A stretch of DNA of 64,000 bases from Gavia stellata (lineage: Eukaryota; Chordata; Aves; Gaviiformes; Gaviidae): the NCBI RefSeq assembly GCF_030936135.1, contig NC_082611.1, positions 8,571,001 through 8,635,000 on the forward strand. Direction: 5' to 3'. Below the pieces are notes generated by a model. It was not told the DNA's origin. It saw only the letters and a program-made list of their open reading frames with translations, and searched no databases. Shown here piece after piece: positions 40,501-53,059 of this stretch (positions are counted from its first letter, which is position 1; the number at the start of each line of letters is the position of its first letter). The position numbers were made by a program, and so were the translations under genes.

Positions 40501-43500
40501 CTGGCCTATAGTTCACTGCTTGCACTTTGAAGTACATACTGTAAGATCACTCTAGGGCAACAAATCGCTGCTCTGTTTCAATGAGGCTTACCCAGATTAT
40601 TTTATATAAACAAGAAAAAACTCAAACTCTCCTCAGTTATATGTAAAGAGACAGTATCTCAAAACAGATTTTGCTCTTTTGAGAAAGCTGAATTTCAGGC
40701 TATTTTTCTTCCTAGAAGCACGCTGCACAGCTGAGTTAGGCTGTGTAATGATGGCTTCTGTGCTGCCCAGAGCCAGCTCCAGTCTCCATAAGCTGCCATG
40801 GGCTTTAACCAGGCTTACTGGAGGAACTGAGATAACAAGGGCCAAAGCGCCATGGCCTCATCCCAGAGTCAGCACTCTCAAATCCCACCTCCCAGGCAAT
40901 ATCCCTACACAGGGGATACTCCAGAGTGCAGTCTCCAGGAAGTTTATGGATATTTCCCTCTATAGAATAGCATAAAAGCAATTGTGGAAAGGGAGTTACA
41001 GCATTTTAAACTCTAAAGATTGCACTTTTCCACTTTATTGATTGGTTTTGTTTCTCTAATAGCTGTCTTGCTATTTTTGCCATTGTTGTTGTTTACACAG
41101 TTTTCCTTGGAAAACTCTAGGAGGTTCCTGAAGAACTGGCAGAATTAGGACACCAAGATACGGTGAAAGTGACGCCCGATTATCAGATCGTGTTTTTCAT
41201 ACTTCTAGTTTTAAAACTGGGTGAAATCCAATTCCACTCACCCAAAGGAAATCCTCCTTTTGGAAGGAGAGCTGCTGGCCTTATCAGCAGAAGATGAGTT
41301 CCCATGTTTTTCTTTGTTTTCTTAATAACACTTAACTAAATGCTGTCCATATACCCAGGGTCTAAATAGAAGTATATTCTGAAAATAAAGGTGATTATAG
41401 AAGATGTTCAGGCAAATGTCCCAGATCAGCAGGCCACTCCTAGGAAGTCACTCTCCCTTAGATCCGTCAGAGTCAGTGCTCATCAGAAAGCTCCCTAGAC
41501 CAGCTCTGTCAAAATAGAACAGATTGGCAAATACTAAGCTGATAATTTCAGCTGCCTGCATCCATAAAGGCACTGACATAACCGCTTATAGATAGTTAAT
41601 TTAAGGGCAGTGGCCTTATATACCAGCTTCAGCAAGGCTTAGAACAACTTTCAAAGGCTATTCAATGGATGCTTCTCTATCTGTTTTGTAATACCTACAT
41701 ATTTAATAGAGGAATATGCTTGGTTACCCAAATATTCATGAATGTTAAACCATGTCTAACTTTGTACTTTTCTCCAAAGCATGACTTGAATTCTTCTACT
41801 AGTTCTAATAATGCATACACTTTAATTCCTATGCCAAAAAATTCCATCATTCATAACCAGAAGCATTCATAATTTAAATGACTGTCTCTGCTGATGATGA
41901 CACCATCAGTTATAAGGTTATGTGATGGGGAAGATCTTCTGCACTGATTAGCATACATTTTTCAACATCACTGTTAAGTAAAGTTTTATATAGCTGTATC
42001 TTTCAAGAAATAGCTGGGATTTGGTATTCTGAAATTACCTTACCATGGTATTCTGCAATAACAGCTTTGGAGCACTGCTTAGTAAAGGCTTCACATTTCA
42101 TATGATAATCAAATTTCAGCAACATCACCTTGTACTTAGAAATAATTACATTCCGGCAAAAATTTTAAGTGCCAAATTTTGCCCAGAACTACAGCTTGTA
42201 CAACCCAGCTGTAGGACATACAATACATTTGCAAAATGGTCTTACTTTTTGAATTTAGCAAAGCACTTAAGCATATATTCTGCTTAACATCTGCTTCCAT
42301 CCACCTCTACTCAGAAAAGAACAAGCCAATATGGAGAATTTAGGAATCAGCAAGATACCTTCTGCTCTCACCCTCTGGATTTTCAAATCTGGACGTTGCT
42401 ATAGAGCATATCCAAATGCAAAAGTTAAAAAATAATGAGTCAAATCCTTCAAAAATTGTAAGATTGATCCAAGAATCTCAATAGCTTTGTTTGCCTATTT
42501 GTTGTCTATGTATTATAATGCTACTCTGCGAGTTGTCTCAGAGAATAATAGATGCAGTCAAGCATCTCCCCATTTACTGCTGGCAGGCCTCGTCTTGTGT
42601 GAGCAAGAGCTCATGGTCGAGGACATTTTCTGCTATAACAGCTAACCAGTCACAGCCAGACTTGAATTTCTGCTAAGAAGGAGACAGGCCTCCTGCCCTA
42701 GAGCTTCATTTAGCCTTTTCCTCCTGAAGTTTCTAGTTTAAAAAAAAATCCTTTTAAAATGTATCCTTTTAGTAAAGTGCTATCAGCGCTATAATCCAGC
42801 TTAGATGAAGGCCTCTACAATTCAAGGAAAGACTGTTATGTGAATTTATCACTAGAATACAATACTTTATACCTGACTGCAGCAATTTGCTAATAGGATC
42901 CATAATGAATATAATGCGGTTTGTCTATAAAAGAATAATAAGAACTCACATTTTCCATCTGTGTTGTTCTATAATATACAATAAAGTTTGAAATCACTGG
43001 ACTATCTGGACACTGATATTAGTCAGGAGCTACAGCACAAATGCAGCACTGTATAGGAAGAACAATGCCTGCTTCTATCTTTTCATCCCACTGATCCTTT
43101 AAATATTTGAACAGTGGAATCACTTTATTGATGCACCATTTGATTAAACCAGGCTTAGCTTTCAAATGCTCAATGAATTCTTGTTTGTAAAGACTTAATG
43201 CTTTCGTATCTGATGCCATTATGTCTCTAGTACCAATTTCCACACTAATTCAGCTTACTTTTCTATAGTCCTCATTCTAACTATTGTCAGTGCTTTGCTG
43301 TTTGTTGGCAATGTCTAACGAGGGACAAAGGAATGCTTCTGAGTTCCTGAGTCTGGGTGTGTGCCCTGGAGACATGAACTCCACATTTGGACAATACCCA
43401 AACACACATCAACCCCTTATTACGCTCTAGTTTCCATAGAAAAGAAGCCCAAGCACACAGGCTGGACTGGAGCTGTGGCAAGTTTTGACCAGTTCCTGAT

Positions 43501-46148
43501 CTCAGCAAACGGAGGAGCGGGGAATTAAGTCGCACCTCACCGGACACGTATAAATCAGATTGGGTGTGGGCTTTGCACAGGAAAAACATCTCTTAAGAGT
43601 CAATTTTATGTCAGTTAGCATTTGGTTTTTTTGAAACCTATATATCCTTGAGATTTATATATCCTTGGCAAGCAATTCTGCCAGAAAAATTGAAGGCACT
43701 GCTTTATTCAGCAGTATCAGTAGTACTAGATTAGTATATGCATGAATAATGACCCAATTCTTATTTCACGCTTCTGCAATTACATAACTGCAAGGAGTTT
43801 TTCCTGTTTCTAGTGGGATACACTGTTTACACAGTGTGATAAGGACTATACAAGAATATGCAGACAGGCTCAAAAGCATCTGAGTTAATTTCAAACATAT
43901 CTATATTTGAAAGCCTGCTGCAACTGATGATTATTTATAGTGCTTATAAACCACATTCATGGAGCAGGACTGCACTGGGCTACGCAGTGTAAACACACAG
44001 ACTAATGTTACAATTCCTGTAGCAAGGACCTTCTTTAGGGATGTTATCAGACAGGAGCTGAAGAACATAGCTCAAGAACAGAATATAGTAAATCAAATAT
44101 TGAATAGAACTTCTGTTTTCAGCATATATCTTTGCTTCCAACTTAGCTAGAGAAGATCGCCTTGACAGAACTGATTTTATTTTCTACTCAAAAAACATGA
44201 TTATCCCACACACCTTTTTATTGGTAATTTTATTAGGATACTTCCAAAAATAGTAAGCTTTTTGCTTCAGAATTAAAGCAGGAAAATTATTTATTCTATA
44301 GGCTTTCTGCCACCTGCTGCATGTAATTTTAAAAATATGGATAGAGTAATCTGGAGGTTCAAGTATTTTGTCCATTTATGAATGATTGTATCAGATTTAA
44401 TAGATCCAGGAATCTGTAATTTCAGAAATCATTCTGCGTTAATTTCTTTTTTAAAAAAAAGCCTTTTTCTGGACCATATTCCTTTCAAATTTTGGAATCA
44501 GAATTTAAACTCTCTCTTGCAAATTTCAGATATGTAGAACCAGAAATTGTCTGATTTATGTAAACAATCCAATTGGCTTAAAAATTATGCTTTATACACG
44601 TAAGAAAAATATCACTGAAGAAATTTTGTAAATTAGCACTTTAAAGGGCACTTGAAGTTGAAAAGTTACATTGTAAATTCTTAGAATCTCTGAAAATCTA
44701 CCTCAGAGGTTGAAGCCACCTGACGCTAGAATGACAGCTCGTGAAAAATCAATTACTTAATTTTTGTGATTCATTCAAGTTTTCAAAAATGAAACAGATG
44801 TTATTTGGTATATTTCCCACGTACAGCTTCCTCACCCCGTAGCAACTGTTTTAGAGTTTTTCAGCATTTTACTGGGGGGTAGTTACAAAGTGTCTACAGA
44901 TATTAGATTAAGTAATATAAACCTAAAACAACTCACAAATATTTCCAGATCACTCCAAGAGTTACGTTCCTCAAATGACAGGAACATGATGCATTAATGC
45001 AATGACACTAAATTACATTCATACAATTTCTTTCATCTTATATATTCCCAAAGCAAATTGCAAGCTGAATGAATATTCCACTTCCACTATTCACATGTCA
45101 TTTAACAATAGGTTAAATACTTTATATAAGGTGATTTCTATTCCTTGACTATGATAAGCATTCAGGGAAGATTTTCTCAGACATACACAAGGGCAGCAAA
45201 TTACACTAATTTAAATTAAAGTAGGCATTCGCAACTGTTTAGTGTATTTTTGTTTTTCTATTGCACACATGATTCCCATCAGCACTCAAAGAAGAGTGAC
45301 AAGAATATACTATAGAACAATCACAGAACTTATGATGACATAAAATACAGCTTTTCAACCTGGGGAGGTAACTTCAGGTGTTAGAAGAGTTAAGACTGGG
45401 AAAATAATGGGAAAAATAAAACAAAAAGAGAGGAGCATTCCATTACAGAGTCCTCTAGAAGGTAATGAGACTCGAGCAAAGTAAAATGCTTAAGTCGCAG
45501 GGTTTAAAACTGCTTTTAGTGGTAACCTGACAATTTGAAAGGGTATCTTCTCCTTACTTTTTAATACTTCCCCAGTTCCTTTCCCTGCCCAGTTGGATGG
45601 CAGCTGGAAAGTTACTAACATTTGACTTAAGAAAGTAAAAATGACCAGACAGATGTTTTTGCAATCTCTAATGTAGGGCTTGAAAATAAAATGGTTGTTG
45701 GAGGCTGGTTGTAAATAGAGTTACATGATCCTTGTGCATTTCATCCTGCCAGCCAGTGCATGTGTTCTGGATCTCTAGTGCCTCCAATCTCACTGCAAAA
45801 GTGACTCCAAAATTTGCTGGAGTCTGAATGCAGCTCAACAGACTAGAGCCATAAATCATTTGACAGTCACGTTTTATCCTTAAAATTTCAGAGAACAAAA
45901 GGAATCATCTTGTTGAAGCCTCTTAGAAAACAAAGCACACTTTTAAAGACTGCATCCTTACGTGATTCACATACAAAAGTTCAAACTAATGGCAACAGTC
46001 CACAGGCATTAAGGGAAATAACAGCAATCAATGCTATTTTTAAAGGGAAGAGTGGGGGCGAGGGGTTAACATATGTGGAATTAGCTCTGGGCAAAATGAG
46101 AAGCCATTGCATCTAAAATCAAATGCATTCTCTGAAATAGACACCAGA

Positions 46149-46202
46149 GACCAAATTCCCATGTAGACTCCTGCAGTCCAAGAGTTTCAGCAGAATTTGG
46201 CC
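46149..46202. repeat. Short element with inverted termini (MITE-like)
   Basis: GACCAAATTCC (46149-46159) and AGAATTTGGCC (46192-46202) are imperfect reverse complements, nine of eleven matching, bounding a 54-bp block. The termini resemble an old palindromic repeat of amniote genomes. No transposase is present. Confidence 0.4.
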
Positions 46203-46749
46203 TTCCTCTTAACTTAGCTTCATTAGGTCATATCATGCCATCAGTTTTTATGTTAGACGCCCTACTTACTTCACATCAGTTGTTGGCACTATGTAGGCAA
46301 TTTTCCAAATTGGAGGGGGAGAAAAGGGTGGTGTGTGCAAAAGGGAGAAGAATTTTTTTCCCATGTAGAATAAAAGTCATTTCTTACAAGAGTTTGAGGG
46401 GGGAAAGTGATATTTGTTTCCCTTCTACCAGATGTCACCAGTGGCAACAAGAGCCAGTATTAAATATCTATCCATCAAATTCTTCTTGAAATTTTTCAGC
46501 GTCAGCTGGTCAACAACCCATTCAGAAAACTGTGAAAGCTGAAATCTTCCACACCCATTCTTAACCAATGGTTCTTCCCCTCACAAGAATTATCTGTGTC
46601 TGAACTTTTTAATGGAGGACAGACATGCAGAATTTGTAAAAAGAAAAAAAAACTTGTAGCAGTAATTTTTCCTATGTTTATATGCAGTAAGTGAAATAAC
46701 ACCCCCTCCACACACAGTATCTTTTGCAATAGTCTTTTGTTGCTTTTTT

Positions 46750-47196
46750 GTCAGCTGCTGCCAATGTTGGATCTGCTAAGGTCTCATAGGTACCCCATTT
46801 GCCACTTTTTCTGCCTCACACTATGATTTTTAGTGGTTGGCTTCAGTGCTTGGCTAGGTTTGCCTTCCATCTTAGAGGGAAATGCTTTGGAAAAAAAGAT
46901 GCCTTCATACTCTCTCTGTCATTAAGACAGTCTCTGCATTGTCACCTCTTACTGTGCCACCACCTCAAGCTGTGATGCCAATTGCACTGTCATCCCTTGC
47001 CATCCCCTACCCCCGGCCATAATGCTATCTTGTGCTGTCATCCATATGACTTGTCTTTCACTGTTTTGCTGCCTCAAGCCACAAGTGAGATCCAAGCTGA
47101 CAGACTCCTCACCCAGTTAGGCTACGACATTCATGAAAGAAAATTGAGATAATAAAATGGTTTCTATGCTATTTAAAAAAAAAAAAAAAGAAAAAA
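46750..47196 (+). other. Poly(A)-ended block, candidate retrocopy or transcript 3' end
   Basis: A canonical AATAAA (47151-47156) is followed 18 bases later by a run of 15 A (47175-47189), a G and six more A. That is the spacing expected of a reverse-transcribed mRNA 3' end. Upstream sequence has no clear open frame, and the left limit is arbitrary. It includes a stretch of loosely repeated CTGTCATCC/TGCCACC motifs around 46940-47080. An A-rich tract arising by chance beside a chance AATAAA is possible. Confidence 0.35.
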
Positions 47197-47951
47197 GTAA
47201 CTAGCACAAAGGAACACTTGGAAACAGCGCTGGCCAAAAAATTAAAAAAAATAATCTCTTATCTAAAAGAGATCAGAAGGTAGGCTACAAAACTGCAAAG
47301 ACACTCTTCACATATTGTTCCCCGCAGTGATGCTGCTATCGAAATTTTTCTCTCTATTCTGAAAGCAAAGACCTTTCATGTAGGGCTCAGGAGCTTTTGT
47401 CTCGGAGACAGCTGGGTAGATCACAACCCCTTTGCTTCATACATACGCGACTAAACAGGATGTCAGAACCTTGCAGAATTCTAAGATTTTCTCTGGAAAC
47501 ATACCAGACAAAATACCCTCCCCCAACCAACTGTTCCAATGGATTGACATAATATTATTTTACCTCCTGTAGCAACAAATTCACTGTGGTTTTTTTTTTT
47601 CAAAACAACCACAGACCAGACATTCTGGGAGACACCACCACTATTATTTCTGTTTGCTACACAAACAGTATTTGAACAGGATATTTTTAATTTTTGTTTT
47701 GTTTAGTGGTCTAATGATGAAACTCTATCACATCTAGTGTCTACAGATAAGATAACAAGTTATCACATTTAAACATTCATTAAAGGCATCTCTTCAGAAG
47801 TTAGTAGTGCTTCATTTCATCAGACTCCTTGGATCAAGCATATCAGATAGTGGGGGGTTTTTCCTGCCCTACATCATATGGAGAAGTTGGTATTTTCTGC
47901 TTAAATCAGAAGAAATTTAATATGACTCTGTCCTTTTCGCCTATCTGGCCA

Positions 47952-48104
47952 CTTATCTTGTTTCATTTGCAAATATCATATGTATTCTCTTGAGATAAAA
48001 ATAGTGCAAGATGATTAGTTAGGCAAGTTCATTTGACACCATTCCCCCTTCGTGACGCCGAAATCTAAAATCTGTATATGGTATACAACTTAAAGTATAT
48101 ATAT
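47952..48104 (+). promoter_or_regulatory. Candidate promoter of the thymic parvalbumin gene
   Basis: A TATA-like run (GTATATATAT, 48095-48104) precedes a candidate noncoding exon 1 by the usual 25-30 bases. Upstream are two possible GATA sites, CTTATC at 47952 and GATAAA at 47994, and an octamer-like ATTTGCAAAT near 47965. GATA and octamer-type sites would suit a thymic gene but are short motifs expected often by chance. Confidence 0.4.
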
Positions 48105-48126
48105 GCAAGCTCAGCTCTGCTGGAGA

Positions 48127-48189
48127 CGCACAGCAAGTACGTTCCTCCCAACCAGATTGCTTCCTTATCCAGTCAAGAAGACCACAAAG
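48127..48189 (+). other. ATH: Candidate noncoding exon 1 of the thymic parvalbumin gene
   Basis: Starting about 25 bases after the TATA-like run, this segment ends in CACAAAG followed by GTAAGC, a strong donor at 48190. Parvalbumin genes characteristically have a noncoding first exon and put the ATG a few bases into exon 2. Here exon 2 has only seven bases before the ATG, so an upstream exon is required. The start is approximate. Confidence 0.5.
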
Positions 48190-49949
48190 GTAAGCTGATT
48201 AGATACTCTGCTTTCAGAAAAAGGAACACAAAAGCAAAATGCTCCCTAAATGGAAAGCGCCTATGCAATTAAAATATCTATTATCAGCTTCCAGTATGTC
48301 ATATCTTTACAAGCTAACATAGAATAGAATCAGCATTCAGATCACAGGATGGAAAAAGACAGGAACAATGCCCTTTGTAAAAAATGCTGCGATTTTTAGG
48401 TTTTCCTTCAACTTTTCCCCATTTTTAATCCTGTCAGCAGTGAGAATTAGGTGAATGGCAGAGCTCCAAATTATCTTGCCTATTGCTGAGAGGGGGAAAT
48501 ACTTTGCACAAGAAGACACTGGGACAAAATAATTGCTAGCAAAACAAAAGTAACTCATCTGCCTTAGCTGGAGAAGTACCCGCTGCCATCAGTGTGAATT
48601 TGTCCCACTGTCTCCTTACACCTTCTGAGATATTCAGAAAGGGACTGAAATGATTGACAATTTCCTCTGCCGCAAACCAATAGGTACAGAGGCAGCCATT
48701 TCATATTTTAGGCAAAGTTTAAACCTGTGTGTAGATCTCAAACCAGCGCACAGACTAAAAATGGTTACCAGCATTGATTTCCTTCTCATGAATGCTGCTT
48801 TCCATGCTTACACAGGAAGAATGATGTTGTTGAAGATCAGTTAGGGATTCATGACAAGATATATCTGTTCTCTTGTGGCTTTCAAGGGTAACTTTTCTAT
48901 GTCTTAGTTCTCCTTCTTCATTAACATGAAGCTACTTTACAGTAATGTCGCAAGTTTTAAATTGTGACCAGTCTGCACTGGTGTGTGCAGTTTACCAAAC
49001 TGTAAATGCATTGATACTATGTTCACACTAAAAAATTGACTAGAAATTCAGGCCTTGTAGCATTTTCTTAAGCGATATATATTACATTGGCAAACTATTG
49101 CAGCTCTTGGTGGCTGAATGGGACAAAGAGTATCTTTTGTCAAATGCTGCTGTATCAGAAGAAAACACCTCCTCCACTCTACTAGGAACAACTATTAAGT
49201 CTCAATACCTCTGTTCTAAGCACATCAATATACTGAAATGCCAAAATCTGGATAAAAATCTGGTTTATTATCACCAACATGGAATTAAAAAAAAATACCA
49301 CAACATACTTAAGAAAACTTTTTAATAAAGCTATCATGAAATGTAGTCTTTTAATGATGCAGCAGCCCAGCAAGCCAAATTTATAGCGTAGTTACATTTA
49401 TTGTTGCAACTAAACAGAGGAGGAACTCTCCAAATTTAGATTTCCTTGAAATTAGTAAAATTATTATTACTTATTCTACACTATTCTTTCATTCTTTGAA
49501 AAGATCACTACATTTATTGATAATAATACTAGATTTTTAAAATTCCAATTACATTACTCCAGATATAGTTCTAGGGGACATAGTGAGCCTTATCTTTTAT
49601 GTATGCTGTAAATACATGCCGATTTTAATTGAGTAATAATCCACCTCCAGAAGTCATGAAGTTTTGTGGTGCTAGACACCTTTGATTCACTCTCCCAGTG
49701 CAGTACAGGCATCAGACCTTCCTGAAGCCCCACACTGCCGCATGCAGAATTCCTCCCTCATTACCCAGCTTTAAGTGGAAGCACCTGCTGCAGACATCTG
49801 TTACACTATGCTCCACTTACAATTAGATGAATAATGTCTCCCCTATCATATACTGTCACAGCAGCAACTTCAAATAGAGCCATGAAAGAGGTAGAGAAGT
49901 CATTTTAATGACTAAGTAGCTCACATTTAATTTATTTTACAGTTCAACA

Positions 49950-52669
49950 ATGGCCATCACTGACATCCTTTCTGCTAAAGATATTGAGTCTGCTCTCTCC
50001 AGCTGCCAGGGTAAGGAATGGTCTCTCTGCAGCCAGAAGATACATATCATTTTTATGTCTTAAGATGACATGCCTATCATTTTCCTCTTAGATTCCTTCC
50101 CCGTGAGATCTCTTTCTAGCTACATTGCAGTATAGCCCCTTGAATTCAGAAAGTCTCACAAGTGGTTATTTGGTGGGTAACATTCCCCAAAACACAGAGC
50201 AGCAATTAAAGGGCTGTTTCAGTTAGGGCTGGCTTAACTCTAAACTCTATCAATTTTTAAACCTATTAAAGACTTATATTTAAAGTGTTAGCCTTTTCCT
50301 TCAAAAAGGAAAGCCTCAGCTTGCAGAACCGAAGTGTCATTTGTGAAGCAATGACCAGTTTCAGTTCTCCTAAGAGTTCCTCGGCAAGATCAAGCCAATT
50401 TTCCAAATTCTCAAAGAGTTAGTCTGACTCTTACTTTTCTACCAAATTCTTCACCAAAGTAACGACTAAGTGAAAATTAAGTAAGGATTATAGGAGTTGG
50501 TCTGTAGGCCACAGTAGCACCCTCTAAATATTTATTATTAATTGCACGTGACACATTGCATAAATCCTGATTTAGCAGAATGTGCATTGTAGCAGAAAAC
50601 TTCAAACTGGCTGAAAGGATATATGACCACAGGCACAGAGTGATTAAAAGGGGAAATTATCCACTGTGCCTTCTTTTTTGCTACACTGGGGAACAAGAGA
50701 AAGAGGAGCAGGCTGATACTTAAGAAAAGACATACATATTCCCAAGGAATACATACAGTAGTAGCAACTTCAAGGAAAATATTTAAACAACTCTGTTCCT
50801 TCCAGCTGATGATTCCTTCAACTACAAGTCTTTCTTCTCCACGGTTGGTTTATCAACCAAAACTCCTGATCAGATAAAGAAAGTTTTCGGAATCCTTGAT
50901 CAGGACAAGAGTGGTTTCATCGAAGAAGAGGAGCTTCAGTAAGTACTGTTCAGCTGCTGTATTTCTTTAAACAATGTAAACCTTTGAACCTTGAACAATG
51001 TAAACCTTTCCTAGAAGAAACTTGCTGTTATTTTAAAAATAAAACACAATTCCTTGTCTTTCCTTGCATCTGTGTGGATTTCCTCAGATAATAAGAGCAG
51101 GCACTACCTTATGGGGTTTTTGGCATGGGTTTAAGAAAACCAGAAATAACAATATGCTGAGGACATTTCACAGCATAAAACTCAAGCACAGTATTCTACC
51201 TTGTTCTATTTCAGGCTGTTTCTGAAGAATTTCTCTTCAAGTGCCAGAGTCCTCACCTCCGCAGAGACCAAGGCTTTTCTGGCTGTAGGTGACACTGATG
51301 GCGATGGCAAAATTGGAGTGGAAGGTAAGACTTCTGGAAACTGCATAAAACTTGTGTTTAAAAATGCATGCATTTAGGGCTGCATTTAAACTGTGGCATG
51401 AAGAAGACATCCAAGTACTCTGGCCTGGTACTTCCTGCCACAATTTTTATACTAGCGAATACTGCTTTATTTTCATAGCTTTATTCCCATTTGGTCTCTG
51501 TTCTAGCAACAGCATATTTAGGCCCAATGTAGAATCTGTTCTTCCAATCAATAATAGTAGCTTATTAATTCTTATTGGGGTTAATTCTGCTGTGTGTCTG
51601 ATCCATAGACTCAATGTGGCAGGTTTTTAAAACATCCTGAACACCTATTCATTCTTTGAATTTCCATTTTGGCAATGGATGCTGTGCACTTCTGGGCATA
51701 TGACACTTTCATTTTTAAACACACTTCCACCTACATAAGCTTATTTCTTCATCTACCACTATCAGGCATTGGCCAATATTACTGAGTGGTTAATTCAGTA
51801 ATGTAAAATAAGACTGGTATTGTTTTTCAAGGCTAGAACTGCTGCAATGCAGCACAGAATTTTGCGCTGGAGAAGTATCTGTTAAGTGCAAATTTCACTG
51901 GGCAGTCCTTCTACGAGAAATTAAATCAAATTCCTAAAGAAAACCTCACAGGGATCATGTGAACTGGCGAGGATATTTCAATTGCAGCAAAGGAAAATAG
52001 GACATTATGCATCACATATTAGAGATGAAGTCACTGAAAACAGGGCTGTCTCAGCTGAACTAGGACAGGTGGCAATAACTCTAACAGACACACGTGCTAA
52101 TCTTAGCCAGAGTTTGGGAGGAGAGAGAGATACACAGTTGGAGGAATTTGCTTTAGCAGCAGCTTTTGCAGCTTCTGTTTATGAGCCCCAAACAGGGCAT
52201 TATCTTATGCAGGTCTTAGCCCTTAACCACCGAATCTCCCAATCTGAAATTACATCACTACTGATATTTTTAATGTGGAATAACAAAATCAAAAAAATCC
52301 CTCATATTAAAAGCTACAGGCTCGACCTAATTCACTCTCTGCTTCCTTGGCTATTATCAGAGTTTGTAATGGATTAAAGACAGTTTACCTTTAACTCAGG
52401 ATTTCCCACAAATATGAATTTACAGACGCACTCCTACTCTCTGCACTTACTCTTTTTAAGGAGTGAAAAATCTGTTACGCCCCCAGCATCTCAGTTTAGC
52501 AGTAGCTTGTGCAGTGTTACAATAACTTTGGGAGCCCTCCATGGCTAGGAGTTTAAGTCATTTTTATCTATCTTTTCTAAAGATGTTAAAAACCACTTTC
52601 ATCTAGTTTTATTCCCTGCCTTTCTCGTTTTCTTCCTTGACAGAATTCCAGTCTCTGGTGAAGGCATAA
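49950..52669 (+). CDS. ATH: Parvalbumin, thymic (avian thymic hormone; oncomodulin/beta-parvalbumin family)
   Basis: The four coding exons are 49950-50010, 50806-50938, 51215-51324 and 52644-52669. All have GT/AG borders, and the total is 330 nt: 109 codons plus TAA, the normal parvalbumin length. The start [20 protein letters not shown] fills exon 2. Helices A-B lack a calcium site, as in all parvalbumins. The CD loop [12 protein letters not shown] and the EF loop [12 protein letters not shown] both carry a full set of liganding residues. A single Cys lies at residue 19. Parvalbumins are small cytosolic EF-hand proteins that buffer Ca2+/Mg2+; the avian thymic form is also reported as a secreted T-cell maturation factor, although no signal peptide is visible here. 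Intron phases (1, 2, 1) match the broken paralogue 9 kb downstream. From memory, the product differs from the chicken protein at only a few positions, so this is probably another bird. Confidence 0.95.
50970..51009 (+). repeat. 24-bp tandem duplication in ATH intron 3
   Basis: AACAATGTAAACCTTT occurs at 50970-50985 and again, identically, at 50994-51009, giving about 1.7 copies of a 24-bp unit. It lies about 30 bases inside the 276-bp intron that splits the CD-helix codon. Identity of the copies suggests a recent slip. Confidence 0.8.
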
Positions 52670-52950
52670 ACAGCATTAGACCAAAGGCAACCTTGGTGTG
52701 ACTCTTCCAATTACCTCGTCCAACAAGCACTTCGCACTCAGCATGTGTTTGTACATTTTTATATTGTTTCAGGCATTAACAATTCCCCATACATCAAGTT
52801 CACACACCGGATTACTGAGAAATCTTGCAATGTACAGATGTTTTGGTCACGTGGTATTGTTACATTTCCATTGTAAAGAAGGCACTTTGTGATTTTCAGC
52901 CACTCATAATGTTGAAATTGTGGCTAGAAGAGGGGAGAAAAAAAAATAAT

Positions 52951-52956
52951 AATAAA
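52951..52956 (+). terminator. Candidate ATH polyadenylation signal
   Basis: The first AATAAA that I see after the ATH stop codon lies about 280 bases downstream, inside an A-rich run, with a T-rich stretch some 30 bases further on. Because the run is simple sequence, the match could be fortuitous. Confidence 0.35.
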
Positions 52957-53059
52957 AAAAAAAATCTTGGGGGGAAAAAGCTGCTTTTTAAATTTTATTT
53001 AGGTTTTCCATCCTCATACTTGACCATGCTGACTCACCAGACACGGTTTTGATGATCTT

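Larger units (their letters stand above)
30341..46740. other. Intergenic, no supported gene
   Basis: About 16 kb without a gene I can defend. It contains hairpins, degenerate palindromic elements (listed separately) and scattered short open frames. One unassigned minus-strand frame at 43019-43243 is discussed as a finding. I saw no tRNA, rRNA or microRNA-like hairpin that I could name. Confidence 0.4.

Noticed and set aside
43639-43667. Two copies of TATATATCCTTG, 17 bases apart
   Set aside because: Too short and too AT-rich to call a functional repeat; probably local slippage.
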